From positions 1 to 50,584 of the forward strand of contig NZ_AZDO01000086.1 in assembly GCF_001435505.1 (NCBI RefSeq): a stretch of 50,584 nucleotides of DNA, written 5' to 3'. Positions 17,586-26,006 of this stretch are shown here, in pieces (position 1 is the first letter of the stretch; every line of letters begins with the position of its first letter). The DNA comes from Companilactobacillus futsaii JCM 17355 (GTDB lineage: Bacteria; Bacillota; Bacilli; Lactobacillales; Lactobacillaceae). The notes under the pieces are model-generated. The model did not search any database. It was not told the origin of the DNA and was given only the letters and a program-made list of their open reading frames with translations. The position numbers and the translations under genes were made by a program.

Positions 17586-19313
17586 TTACAAGTTAGTTTC
17601 AACAAAGTTCAAAGCTTTGTCTCCATTATTAGTCAAATCAATATACTGTCTACCAGTTGTTGTAACTAGTTTTACACCATATTTATCAGTAATCTTCTTC
17701 AAATTACCTTTCATACTTTCCATTTGTGGAGCCAAGATGACCATATCCATATCTTGAATTAGATCCATATCTTGACCATAAGCACGAGCAGTTGCCGATA
17801 GTTTCAAATCTTGCTCTTTGGATAACTTATTCAATGCATTAGCTAAAATACCAGAGGTACCACCACCAGCACATAGAACTAAGACATCAACTTCGTTATT
17901 CTTGAAGTAATCTTTTGCATCAGCAGATGGGATAGCATCTTTATTGTCTGAAGACATTGCTACTTGAGCACCGGATACATCATTTCCACCTTCAACAGCA
18001 TCATCAGCGTCACTGTTTTCCATTTCAGCTTCTTTAGCTTTTTCTTGAGCAAGCAATGTACTGTCATATGTACGAATGAATGGGAAGTAAATTAAAATAT
18101 CCACTACCAATGCCAATAGAACATAAACAAACGCTAATGGAGCAAAACTACTTGAAATCAAAATACCAATTGGGGCAGGAACCGTCCATGGCATAGTGAA
18201 CATGAAACTATTCATGCCTAATACATTAACGAAGAACTTGAACATGCAAATATTAGCAATAGGTGTTAATAAGAATGGAACAAAGAACATAGGATTCATG
18301 ATAATAGGCATACCGAACAATACAGGTTCATTAACTGAGAATGATCCTGGAATAAAGGCAGCTTTACCAACAGCTTTCAATTGAGCTGAACGAGCTGCAA
18401 ATAACATGATAAAGGCAACAACAAATGTTGAACCAGTACCACCAAAGTTCATAACATAGTCCATTGTATTCATTGCTAAAACGTGTGATGCATGTGCACC
18501 AGCTTGATATTGTTGCAAGTTTTGTGCAGTATTAGCAATCATAATTGGAACAACAGCAGGTTGAACGATTGATGGACCTTGAACACCACAGAACCAGAAG
18601 AAAGCCATGGCTCCGGCAATAATTGAAAGTCCAATATATGAATCACTAGCTTGGAATAGTGGTGATAATACTTGGATAATCCAACGAGGAAGAATTGTTC
18701 CTGTTGCGGCTTTAAAGACAACGCCGAACAACCAGAAAATTGTTACAGCTGATGCCATAGGAATAAGATCTTTAAATGTTTGAGAAATATTTTGTGGTAC
18801 TTGTGGAGGCAACTTAATTGTTACATTATTTTTAATACAAATATAATAAATATTTGGAACAATCAAACCAACAATATAAGCACAAATCAAACCTTGAGTA
18901 CCCATATAAGTTAAATCATTACCTGTCTTCAAGGGAATGATTGAAAGGATAATAAATGCAATTTCTGAAGCAATAATTACAGAAACCGGATTAACTTGAT
19001 TCGTCTTAGGCAAATCCAAATTTTTACTATCAGTTAAGTTCTTGGCTGTGGTACCAGCGACGAACAATGCCAATAGACCCATTGAGTAATTGTAAGCAAT
19101 CAAAATAATATTGGTAATCTTAGTGGGCCAATAGAACCCCCAAGCATTTGGAACATATGCAATCATCATGAAAATACTGGAGAAGATGATGATTGGCATA
19201 CAAGCAATAAACCCATCACGAATTGCAGAAACATATCTGTTAGCAGCAATCGCTTCAAAGGCAGGTTTTAATTTATCAAAAATACTATTACTACTAGCGC
19301 TATCACTACTCAT
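17586..19313 (-). CDS. lacE: PTS lactose-family EIICB (LacE)
   Basis: A 575-aa fused permease. Residues 1-430 are the IIC membrane domain (multiple helices; INEPVLFG-type motif seen as FSVNEPVLFGMPI, then PWTVPAPIG). A charged, acidic linker covers about 435-470. The C-terminal IIB domain starts near 474 with the phosphocysteine at about 481 in VLVLCAGGGTSG. Fused IICB is characteristic of LacE. Together with IIA (lacF) and LacG it imports and phosphorylates lactose or a related beta-galactoside. GGGGGAAAG precedes the ATG. Confidence 0.92.
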   Translation of the reverse strand: MSSDSASSNSIFDKLKPAFEAIAANRYVSAIRDGFIACMPIIIFSSIFMMIAYVPNAWGFYWPTKITNIILIAYNYSMGLLALFVAGTTAKNLTDSKNLDLPKTNQVNPVSVIIASEIAFIILSIIPLKTGNDLTYMGTQGLICAYIVGLIVPNIYYICIKNNVTIKLPPQVPQNISQTFKDLIPMASAVTIFWLFGVVFKAATGTILPRWIIQVLSPLFQASDSYIGLSIIAGAMAFFWFCGVQGPSIVQPAVVPIMIANTAQNLQQYQAGAHASHVLAMNTMDYVMNFGGTGSTFVVAFIMLFAARSAQLKAVGKAAFIPGSFSVNEPVLFGMPIIMNPMFFVPFLLTPIANICMFKFFVNVLGMNSFMFTMPWTVPAPIGILISSSFAPLAFVYVLLALVVDILIYFPFIRTYDSTLLAQEKAKEAEMENSDADDAVEGGNDVSGAQVAMSSDNKDAIPSADAKDYFKNNEVDVLVLCAGGGTSGILANALNKLSKEQDLKLSATARAYGQDMDLIQDMDMVILAPQMESMKGNLKKITDKYGVKLVTTTGRQYIDLTNNGDKALNFVETNL

Positions 19314-19331
19314 AATACTTTCCCCCTATTA

Positions 19332-19682
19332 TTATTTTTTAATATCTAATTTACTCTCAATCTTGTTGATTCTTTCATACTCATCGATGAAGAACTTGCA
19401 CTGATCCATCAACATCATTGTTGTCATCAATGTATCTTGACCGTGGACCATGATGAAAGTAACATCCATGTCCATGCCACCTGCTTCATTAGCAAGAAGT
19501 TTAGTTTGTTCATTGTGAGCATCAACAATAGATTGATTTGCTTCCTCCACCAACTTTTTAGCTTCATTGATTTTCCCTTCTCGGGCATTATCTAAGGCCT
19601 TAAGTAAAGCAGTTTTAGCATCACCAGCATAGGCAACAATGGCAAAGCCAGTCATAGAAATTTCCTCTTTTGTTACTGCCAT
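19332..19682 (-). CDS. lacF: PTS lactose-family EIIA (LacF)
   Basis: A soluble 116-aa phosphocarrier that passes phosphate from HPr to the IIB domain of LacE. The phosphohistidine is His80 in MVHGQDTLM, and AHNEQTKLLANEA is the conserved helix. The ATG at 19682 has GGAGG eight bases upstream; an ATG two codons earlier is less well placed. It lies 12 bp after lacT and 18 bp before lacE, clearly within the operon. A near-identical copy is at 15543-15890. Confidence 0.93.
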   Translation of the reverse strand: MAVTKEEISMTGFAIVAYAGDAKTALLKALDNAREGKINEAKKLVEEANQSIVDAHNEQTKLLANEAGGMDMDVTFIMVHGQDTLMTTMMLMDQCKFFIDEYERINKIESKLDIKK

Positions 19683-19694
19683 AACCAATTCCTC

Positions 19695-20546
19695 CTAATT
19701 AGATTTCTCTTGAATTAATCGTTGAATATGAATAATAAAATATAACAGCTCGTTACTATCAAGTTCGACACTTAATTGAGATTGTAATGAATCATAAATT
19801 TCTTTAGCTATTTTGAAAGATTCTGGATATGAATTTTTCATCTCTCTCTCAAGATTCTCGCTAAATTCTTTATCATCTTCATCACTATCATTTAGACGTC
19901 CCGCTAAATACTGGAGGTGAATCATAAAACGATCAAAATAGTTACTATTAGCATCAATACGAAAAATTTTATTTGCATTCAAAATTGATTTAACAATTTG
20001 ATTGATTCCTTTCGTAGTATCTTCTTTTAAGTCACTCTTTTGACTCTCAGCACCTTTAGCATTTATGAAATGTAGAGCAATACTTTTAGTTTCGGATTCT
20101 GGAAATTTAATGTCCAAATTTTTATAAATAATATCTAATGCATGATGCGAAATTAAATATTCAACTGGATATTGATTACTCATATCCGGTATTAAACTTT
20201 CTTGATATGTATGTGACAAAATTCGCTGATATGATCCAAATATATGATCTCCCAAAGTTATATACGCATAATCCAAAACATTATAATCAAATTTTTTGAT
20301 TGCATAATCAATAATTTCATAAGTAGTTGTAACGATATCAATTGGAATATCTTTAATTAGAAAATACAGATTCTCTTGCGCTGTTTTAGTATTGAGATAA
20401 AAAATTTTTTCTACTTTACTTGAATCAATTTGATTTCCTTTTGTCCGTCTAAAAGCGATTCCTTTGCCTTTCACAATTGCTTGACGATGGTCTCCTAGGT
20501 TGACTAACGCACTGTTGTTGTTAAAGACTTGGGCAATCTCTACCAT
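19695..20546 (-). CDS. lacT: BglG/LicT-family transcription antiterminator (LacT)
   Basis: A 283-aa antiterminator. The CAT RNA-binding domain covers residues 1-57 (AQVFNNNSALVNLGDHRQAI), followed by two PRD domains with histidines in GDHIFGSYQR, IALHFINAK, FMIHLQYL and FIIHIQRL. When active it binds the RAT at 20641-20667 and prevents the overlapping terminator from forming. Its activity in the family is set by phosphorylation by the cognate EIIB and by HPr. The order lacT-lacF-lacE-lacG uses the same genes as the known lacTEGF operon of Lacticaseibacillus casei in a different order. Confidence 0.9.
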   Translation of the reverse strand: MVEIAQVFNNNSALVNLGDHRQAIVKGKGIAFRRTKGNQIDSSKVEKIFYLNTKTAQENLYFLIKDIPIDIVTTTYEIIDYAIKKFDYNVLDYAYITLGDHIFGSYQRILSHTYQESLIPDMSNQYPVEYLISHHALDIIYKNLDIKFPESETKSIALHFINAKGAESQKSDLKEDTTKGINQIVKSILNANKIFRIDANSNYFDRFMIHLQYLAGRLNDSDEDDKEFSENLEREMKNSYPESFKIAKEIYDSLQSQLSVELDSNELLYFIIHIQRLIQEKSN

Positions 20547-20566
20547 TCCATTCCCCCCTTTCTAAC

Positions 20567-20644
20567 AAAAAAAGAGACCACCAACGACTTTTTAAACAGT
20601 ACTCCCAAACAGAGTATCCATTTAAAAAATCGTTAAGTGATCTC
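20567..20644 (-). terminator. Leader terminator overlapping RAT 1
   Basis: On the minus strand, GAGATCACTTAACGATTTTT pairs with AAAAAGTCGTTGGTGGTCTC and is followed by TTTTTTT. Its 5' arm is shared with the 3' end of the RAT. Confidence 0.85.
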
Positions 20645-20667
20645 GCCTAATTTAATAGTAACAATTC
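20641..20667 (-). promoter_or_regulatory. RAT 1, ribonucleic antiterminator target of the lac operon
   Basis: The minus strand shows GAATTGTTACTATTAAATTA followed by GGCGAGA, matching the LicT/LacT RAT layout with TTGTTACT and AGGCGA half-sites. It is placed 95 bases before lacT. Confidence 0.85.
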
Positions 20668-20700
20668 ACTAAAAATATATTTTTTCTTTCAACACAAGTT

Positions 20701-20737
20701 AGTATAAAACATTCACAATATTTTGTAAACGGTTTCA
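20701..20737 (-). promoter_or_regulatory. lac operon promoter with cre site
   Basis: The cre site reads TGAAACCGTTTACA on the minus strand (20724-20737) and contains the -35 TTTACA (20724-20729). A 17-bp spacer and -10 TATACT (20701-20706) follow. Catabolite repression by CcpA is expected. Confidence 0.8.
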
Positions 20738-20766
20738 GTTAATTATTTTTTAAATCAATTATTATC

Positions 20767-21585
20767 TTAATTTAAGTCATACTTCTCAAACGCTGTTGCT
20801 ATGCCACTTTCGTTATTATTCGTAGTCACAAAATCCGCCAATTTTTTTATTGAATCGTCCGCATTTTCCATCACTACAGCCACACCAGCTTGCTCTAACA
20901 TTGGTATATCGTTCTCCCCATCGCCGATTGCTAGTGTATCGTCTATACCAATTCCTAAATACTTGGCTAAATGCAATAATCCATTGCCTTTATTAACGTG
21001 CTGGGGCATAATCTCCAAGAATCCAACATCCGTTCTTACCACGTAATGATTGTCGCCAAACAAACGATTAACCTCAGGCGTAATTGCATCCAATTTCGGT
21101 CCATCTTCATTTAAAATAGCTTTTACTATTTCAAAATCATTAGGCAACTCTCCTGGACACTTGATAATTAACCCTTTATTATTTTCAAAAGCTTGTAAAA
21201 CGGTATATTTGTCAATAAAATCTCGATTGCTCGTATAAGTATTTCCTTTAACATCCACTGCATTGTAGTGCAAATTATTTTCGACTACGTATTTATCAAT
21301 CTTTCGATAAGCGGCATTAGATAGAGTTTGTTGATAAATTATCTTTCCAGAAACACTTTGGACCACTCCTCCACCATCGAGAATCACGAACTGATTATCA
21401 CCATTAATTCCTAGCTCATCTAAATATTCAATCATTCCATTGAAAGTCCGGCCTGAACTGAGTACCACCTTGACTCCTTTCTCCAAGGCTTTTTGAATAG
21501 CCACCTTATTTTTTAAAGAAATATTTTTTTTATCGTCTAACAAAGTATCATCAATATCCATCGCAACTAACTTGATATTTGACAT
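20767..21585 (-). CDS. Cof-type HAD-superfamily phosphatase
   Basis: A 272-aa HAD IIB hydrolase with motif I AMDIDDTLLDDKK, motif II VVLSSGRTFNGM, the motif III lysine in HVNKGNGLLHL and motif IV AIGDGENDIPMLE. GGAGGG precedes the ATG. It is most similar to the HAD at 14646-15458. It has its own cre-overlapped promoter, which ties it to carbon control, and lies between a cellobiose-type IIC and the lac operon. The sugar-phosphate substrate is unknown. Confidence 0.88.
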   Translation of the reverse strand: MSNIKLVAMDIDDTLLDDKKNISLKNKVAIQKALEKGVKVVLSSGRTFNGMIEYLDELGINGDNQFVILDGGGVVQSVSGKIIYQQTLSNAAYRKIDKYVVENNLHYNAVDVKGNTYTSNRDFIDKYTVLQAFENNKGLIIKCPGELPNDFEIVKAILNEDGPKLDAITPEVNRLFGDNHYVVRTDVGFLEIMPQHVNKGNGLLHLAKYLGIGIDDTLAIGDGENDIPMLEQAGVAVVMENADDSIKKLADFVTTNNNESGIATAFEKYDLN

Positions 21586-21615
21586 ATTCTGTACCCTCCT
21601 CGTACTTTACTATTG

Positions 21616-21644
21616 ATAATAGCTTATAAATTAAGCGCTTTCAA
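21616..21644 (-). promoter_or_regulatory. Promoter with cre-like site for the HAD gene
   Basis: Minus-strand -35 TTGAAA (21639-21644), 17-bp spacer, -10 TATTAT (21616-21621). A cre-like TGAAAGCGCTTAAT (21630-21643) overlaps the -35 box. Confidence 0.65.
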
Positions 21645-21652
21645 TTCAGTTA

Positions 21653-21682
21653 AAAAAAAAGACCACTTATTCAGTAGCCGTC
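21653..21682 (-). terminator. Weak terminator at the end of the PTS IIC gene
   Basis: An imperfect hairpin (GAC...ACT / AGTG-GTC) spanning the end of the coding sequence runs into nine T on the minus strand. Confidence 0.35.
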
Positions 21683-22962
21683 TCATCACGTAAATATTTT
21701 TTATCCAGCATCTTAATAAATGGCAAATAAATCATAACACCAATAATAATCTCCACAATTTGTAACGCCGCTCCTCGCCAACTACCTGTTGTCAACCAGC
21801 CTGAAACGATTGGTGGTGTTGTCCATGGCAGCATAACACCATTAGTGTATGGCACTAGGTGGATTGAGAAAGCTAATCCTGAAAACAAAACATTCACTAC
21901 CGGCGTTATTACGAATGGTATAGCAATGACCGGATTCAGGACAATTGGTAGTCCATAAATAAGTGGTTCGCCAATGCCAAAAATACTGGGAATAATGGTT
22001 AATTTCCCCAACTCTTTGATCCGTTTAGATTTGCAAATAAATACCATCACGATAATTAACGATAAAACGCTGCCGCCACCACCATAAGTCGCAAAATCTT
22101 CGATGAATTGTTCAGTATAAATGTGTGGCAATGAATGCCCGGTTTGAAAAGCTTTTAGATTATCCTGACTCAAGACAAAGAATATCGGTGACCAAACACT
22201 ATTTACTACTGACGGTCCATTAATACCAAAACACCACAAAATTGAAGCTATCAAAATATATAAGAAAACTGAACCTAAAGAATTGCCAACGTGTTTCAAT
22301 GGTGCTTGCAAAATTGTGTAAATAAAATTATAAGCTGTTTCCATCGTTGTTAAGCTAAAGATAATTCTTATCAAAAAGAAAATTAAAATCACAAAACCAC
22401 TTGGCAACAAGACGTCAAAAGATTCACGAACCATATCTGGAACCCCATTAGGCATCTTAATCGTCCAATTACGCTTTTTGGCAAATCTGAATAATTCAAC
22501 ACTGACCAAAGCCGTAAACAGCCCTAAAAAGATTCCATTAGGTCCAAGATATAAAGTTTTGACGGCTCCAATCTCTTGCTTGCCAACCGTTAAGGTCATC
22601 GGCGTTAAAATAAAAAAAGAAACTAAGGCCACGGCCGTAGCGTGAACTGGTACTAAATCACGATTCTTACCATAAGCATAAGAAATCCCAAAACAAGATA
22701 ATAACCCCGTGAAATTAAAGACTGACCCAGAGACAGCACTGAACCACTCGATCCACTTGTGCCCAAATATTCCCATCCAAAATTTCGTCCAACCTGGAAT
22801 CGGAAAATTACCAATCAATAAAAAGATTGAAATAACAATAATCAAAGGCGTAATAATCAAGAAACCATCACGTAACGATTTCAAAACGACGTTTTCAGCT
22901 AATTTATCAGCTAAAGGCATCAATTTTTTTTCAAATTTTTCTTGCACGAAAATATCCCCCAT
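21667..22962 (-). CDS. PTS cellobiose/lichenan-family EIIC
   Basis: A membrane permease of about 431 residues with the IIC-lac family features: LRDGFLIITPLIIV near the N-terminus, the FGINGPSVVNSVW segment, IGEPLIYGLPIVLNP and PWTTPPIVSGWL near the C-terminus. No IIB or IIA gene is adjacent, so it must borrow them from another system. The ATG at 22962 has AGGG five bases upstream. A GTG at 22947 behind GGGGGA is a serious alternative, while the TTG at 23007 lacks a ribosome binding site. It is divergent from the guanine deaminase locus. Confidence 0.85.
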   Translation of the reverse strand: MGDIFVQEKFEKKLMPLADKLAENVVLKSLRDGFLIITPLIIVISIFLLIGNFPIPGWTKFWMGIFGHKWIEWFSAVSGSVFNFTGLLSCFGISYAYGKNRDLVPVHATAVALVSFFILTPMTLTVGKQEIGAVKTLYLGPNGIFLGLFTALVSVELFRFAKKRNWTIKMPNGVPDMVRESFDVLLPSGFVILIFFLIRIIFSLTTMETAYNFIYTILQAPLKHVGNSLGSVFLYILIASILWCFGINGPSVVNSVWSPIFFVLSQDNLKAFQTGHSLPHIYTEQFIEDFATYGGGGSVLSLIIVMVFICKSKRIKELGKLTIIPSIFGIGEPLIYGLPIVLNPVIAIPFVITPVVNVLFSGLAFSIHLVPYTNGVMLPWTTPPIVSGWLTTGSWRGAALQIVEIIIGVMIYLPFIKMLDKKYLRDETATE

Positions 22963-23299
22963 ATAATCCCTGTTAAAAGTATACGTTAGGTTATTTTTAT
23001 CTGACAAGATATAATTTTATAAATTTACAATCTTCACAAAACAATATCGGTAAAATTTTTACAAAAAGTCTGCAATTTTTATTTATAACGGTTTAAACAG
23101 TTTTTTAAAAGAATGTAAATTTATCTATAGCACTATTTGTAATCGCATCCAACATATATATTATTGGTAATTTCATAACGATAAAAACCGATATTTCACA
23201 CTTTCAAGTATCTTTCAACTAAAATACGAACTATTTACTATTTATTTACATTATCATTCATGTTATTCTTACGTATATAAAATTTAAGGAAGTGTTAGA
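22963..23299. other. AT-rich divergent intergenic region
   Basis: This stretch of about 337 bp separates the PTS IIC gene from the guanine deaminase locus and should hold both promoters. I see no purine riboswitch. ATACGAAC near 23224 resembles a PurR box half but stands alone. An AAGGAAG ribosome binding site at 23287-23293 precedes the damaged guaD start. Confidence 0.5.
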
Positions 23300-24627
23300 T
23301 TATCACCTATCAAATAGTTATTGAGGGAACTATTATTTCTTCAGTTTCGTTTGACAAGGCGGATTTTACACCAGAAGTACTTATATGTGTAGATCAGTCA
23401 GGAATTATCGACCGAGTTATATCCGCTACTGATAGCGATTATCAGTCCGTCAAACAAACTGCGCAACAAATCGGTTCCTATTACCAAGTTGCAAAAGATA
23501 GTTACGTTCTACCAGGATTCACTGATTTGCATATTCATGCGCCGCAATGGCCCCAAGCCGGTTTAGCTCTGGACAAACCGCTGAATGAATGGCTAAATTC
23601 TTACACCTTTCCATTGGAAGCTAAATTTAAGGATAAAGAATATGCCGAAAAAATCTATTACAGTCTAATTAAAGAACTCTTGGCTAATGGGACGACAAGC
23701 GGACTGTTCTTCGGTTCGATCCACAACGAAGCCAATCTGATCCTTGCTAAAATCTGTGCAGAGCTTGGTCAAAGAGCTTTCATCGGTAAAGTTGCGATGG
23801 ATAACCCCGAGCAAACGCCAGATTACTATCGTGATCAAAACTCACAAGTCGCCTTACAACAAACTGAAGAATTTATCCAAGCGATGTTCGACTTGCGAAA
23901 TCAAAACAAAGCAGAAATAACCCCCGTTATAACGCCAAGATTCGTTCCTAGCTGTACCGAAGAAACTTTACAAGGCTTAGGACTGTTAGCGAAGAAATAT
24001 GATTTACCGATTCAATCTCACTGTAGTGAAAGTATTTGGGAAGATCACTACGCCCAAGAACATTACAATTTACGAGATACTCAAGTTTTGGACAAATTTG
24101 ACTTATTAACTGATAAATCAATCATGGCTCACGGTACTCAATTAAGTGATCAAGATTTAGATACATTCAGCAGCCGTCAAACGGCCATTGCCCACTGTCC
24201 AATTTCTAATATTTATTTTGGCAATTCAGTAATGCGTGTTCAAGATGCTCATCAAAAGAATGTCAAAATTGGTTTAGGAACTGATATCTCTGGAGGTTTC
24301 TCTCCTAGTCTTTATCGTAATATGCAACAAAGTATCATGTCGTCACAAGTTTTAACCGACCAAGGACATGACAACGCACGTATTTCAGCCGCAAATGCTT
24401 TTTATCTCGCCACTGTCGGTGGAGCGCAAGCTTTGCATATCAAATCTGGACAAATTAAATCAGGTTTCAAAGCTGATTTGCAAATTGTTCAAGATCAATA
24501 TTTCGATATCTCATCAAACGAACCACAAGAAATATTTGAAAGACTGATTTACCACACGAATAAAGAAAATATCAAGCAAGTTTATGTATCTGGAAAATTA
24601 GTACATAACAAACTAGGAGAAGAATAA
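23300..24627 (+). pseudogene. guaD: guanine deaminase, apparently frameshifted near the N-terminus
   Basis: Guanine deaminase converts guanine to xanthine with a bound metal. The main frame (open from 23326) encodes PGFTDLHIHAPQ (metal His), a HCSES motif, IMAHGTQL, and HCPISN with LGTDISGG. These are typical amidohydrolase residues of the family, to the normal C-terminus. Homology continues upstream as TYQIVIEGTIIS, but in another frame, with a one-base shift at about 23338-23342. The upstream frame has no ATG, GTG or TTG after its in-frame TAG, only ATT or ATC behind AAGGAAG. A TTG at 23527 would give a truncated protein that lacks the first barrel strands. The stop overlaps the permease ATG as TAATG. 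Confidence 0.75.
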
Positions 24628-25967
24628 TGGATAATAATAAAAGTAGTTTACTTGTTGGTCCTGATGACAAAATCGGCATGGGAGAAGCTGGTTTCTTAGG
24701 ATTACAGCACGTTTTAGCGATGGATATCTACGTTCCACCAATCGTTTTGGCTGGTATGATGGCAATGGGTCTGGGTGACCAAATGGGATTGTTGCAATCA
24801 ACTTTCTTAGCTGCCGGAATTGGAACAATTTTACAAACATTCGTCTTCATGAAGATGCCGGTTTCTCAAGGTCCTTCATTTGTTCCATTAGGAGCTGCCG
24901 CTGGTGTTGTCTTGGCATCGGGCGGTCTCAAAGGCAACGGAATGGGTACTCTGATTGGTGCCACATTAATTGGTTCAATTATATTGATCATCTTAGGTGC
25001 CACAGGAATTTTCCAAAAGATTATCAATCGTTTAGTACCCGCTTTAGTTGGTGGGACGATCATTACTTGTGTTGGCTTATCACTGATTCCAACTGCTTTA
25101 AACAGCAACATCTTCAACGCTCCAGGTAAAATTGACAACAATATTATCTTAGCTTCCGTTACTGCCTTAACTCTTTTAGTTTCTGTTGGTATCAGTTTGA
25201 AGTTTAAAAAAGTTCGTCGTTTCTTTAGAACTAGTTCAATTATTTTAGCATTGGGTGTTGGTACGATTGTTTCAACTATGATGGGCATGTTCAATTGGAA
25301 AGAAGTTAATGAGGCCGCTTGGTTTGGTCTTCCTGAAAGAACCATCTTCCACTGGGGTATCAATTTTAGTCCATCAGCAATCATCACTTTCATCATCATC
25401 TACGCCGTTATAACGACTGAAACAACTGGTACTTGGTTCGCTATGGGTGCCGTTACCAATCACGAAATCACGGACAAGCAATGGAATCACGGAATCATCG
25501 GTGAAGGTCTTAGCTGTATGGTAGCTTCACTACTTGGAACTACTCCTGTTACTGGATATTCGACAAATGCCGGCGTTATTTCTATCACTGGTGTTGCAAG
25601 TAAACGTGTCTTCTTATTCGCCGGAATCTGGTTCTCAATATTAGGATTCTTCAGTAAACTATCAGCTTTTCTAGCCGCTATCCCAGCACCAGTAATCGGT
25701 GGAGTCTTCGCCATCATCACTGTAACTATTATGTTGAACGGTTTAAACGTTATTCGTGGATTAGAAACTACAGACCGTGATCTTTATATTATCGGTATTC
25801 CAATCGTCTTAACCTTAGCTTTAGTTTTATTACCAGCTAATGTTACTAAAAATGCACCACAAATCTTACAATACTTATTAGGTTCTCCAATCGCTGTAGC
25901 TGCTATTGCTGCTATCATCTTGAATTTGGTCATGCCTAAAAGTAATCCTGAAGTAACAACAGTCTAA
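24627..25967 (+). CDS. NCS2-family nucleobase permease (xanthine/uracil type)
   Basis: A 446-aa polytopic membrane protein of the nucleobase:cation symporter-2 family. Signatures are GLQHVLAMDIYVPPIVLAG at the N-terminus, GPSFVPLGAAAGV near 83-95, the ETTGTWFAMGA segment near 270 and TTPVTGYSTNAGV near 303. Its pairing and TAATG overlap with guanine deaminase suggest purine uptake (guanine, xanthine or hypoxanthine). AGGAGA precedes the ATG. If guaD is really broken, coupling from upstream translation may be affected, but translation of the last part of guaD can still serve. Confidence 0.88.
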   Translation: MDNNKSSLLVGPDDKIGMGEAGFLGLQHVLAMDIYVPPIVLAGMMAMGLGDQMGLLQSTFLAAGIGTILQTFVFMKMPVSQGPSFVPLGAAAGVVLASGGLKGNGMGTLIGATLIGSIILIILGATGIFQKIINRLVPALVGGTIITCVGLSLIPTALNSNIFNAPGKIDNNIILASVTALTLLVSVGISLKFKKVRRFFRTSSIILALGVGTIVSTMMGMFNWKEVNEAAWFGLPERTIFHWGINFSPSAIITFIIIYAVITTETTGTWFAMGAVTNHEITDKQWNHGIIGEGLSCMVASLLGTTPVTGYSTNAGVISITGVASKRVFLFAGIWFSILGFFSKLSAFLAAIPAPVIGGVFAIITVTIMLNGLNVIRGLETTDRDLYIIGIPIVLTLALVLLPANVTKNAPQILQYLLGSPIAVAAIAAIILNLVMPKSNPEVTTV

Positions 25968-25971
25968 CAAA

Positions 25972-26006
25972 AAAAGAAGGAATACTTTAACGGAATTCCT
26001 TCTTTT
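25972..26006. terminator. Bidirectional terminator
   Basis: GAAGGAATAC pairs with GAATTCCTTC, flanked by AAAAAAA and TTTT. It separates the permease from the convergent diguanylate cyclase. Confidence 0.75.

Noticed and set aside
22963-23299. Possible purine riboswitch upstream of the guanine deaminase locus
   Set aside because: The conserved aptamer loops and pairing are absent. Only one PurR-box-like half sequence is seen.
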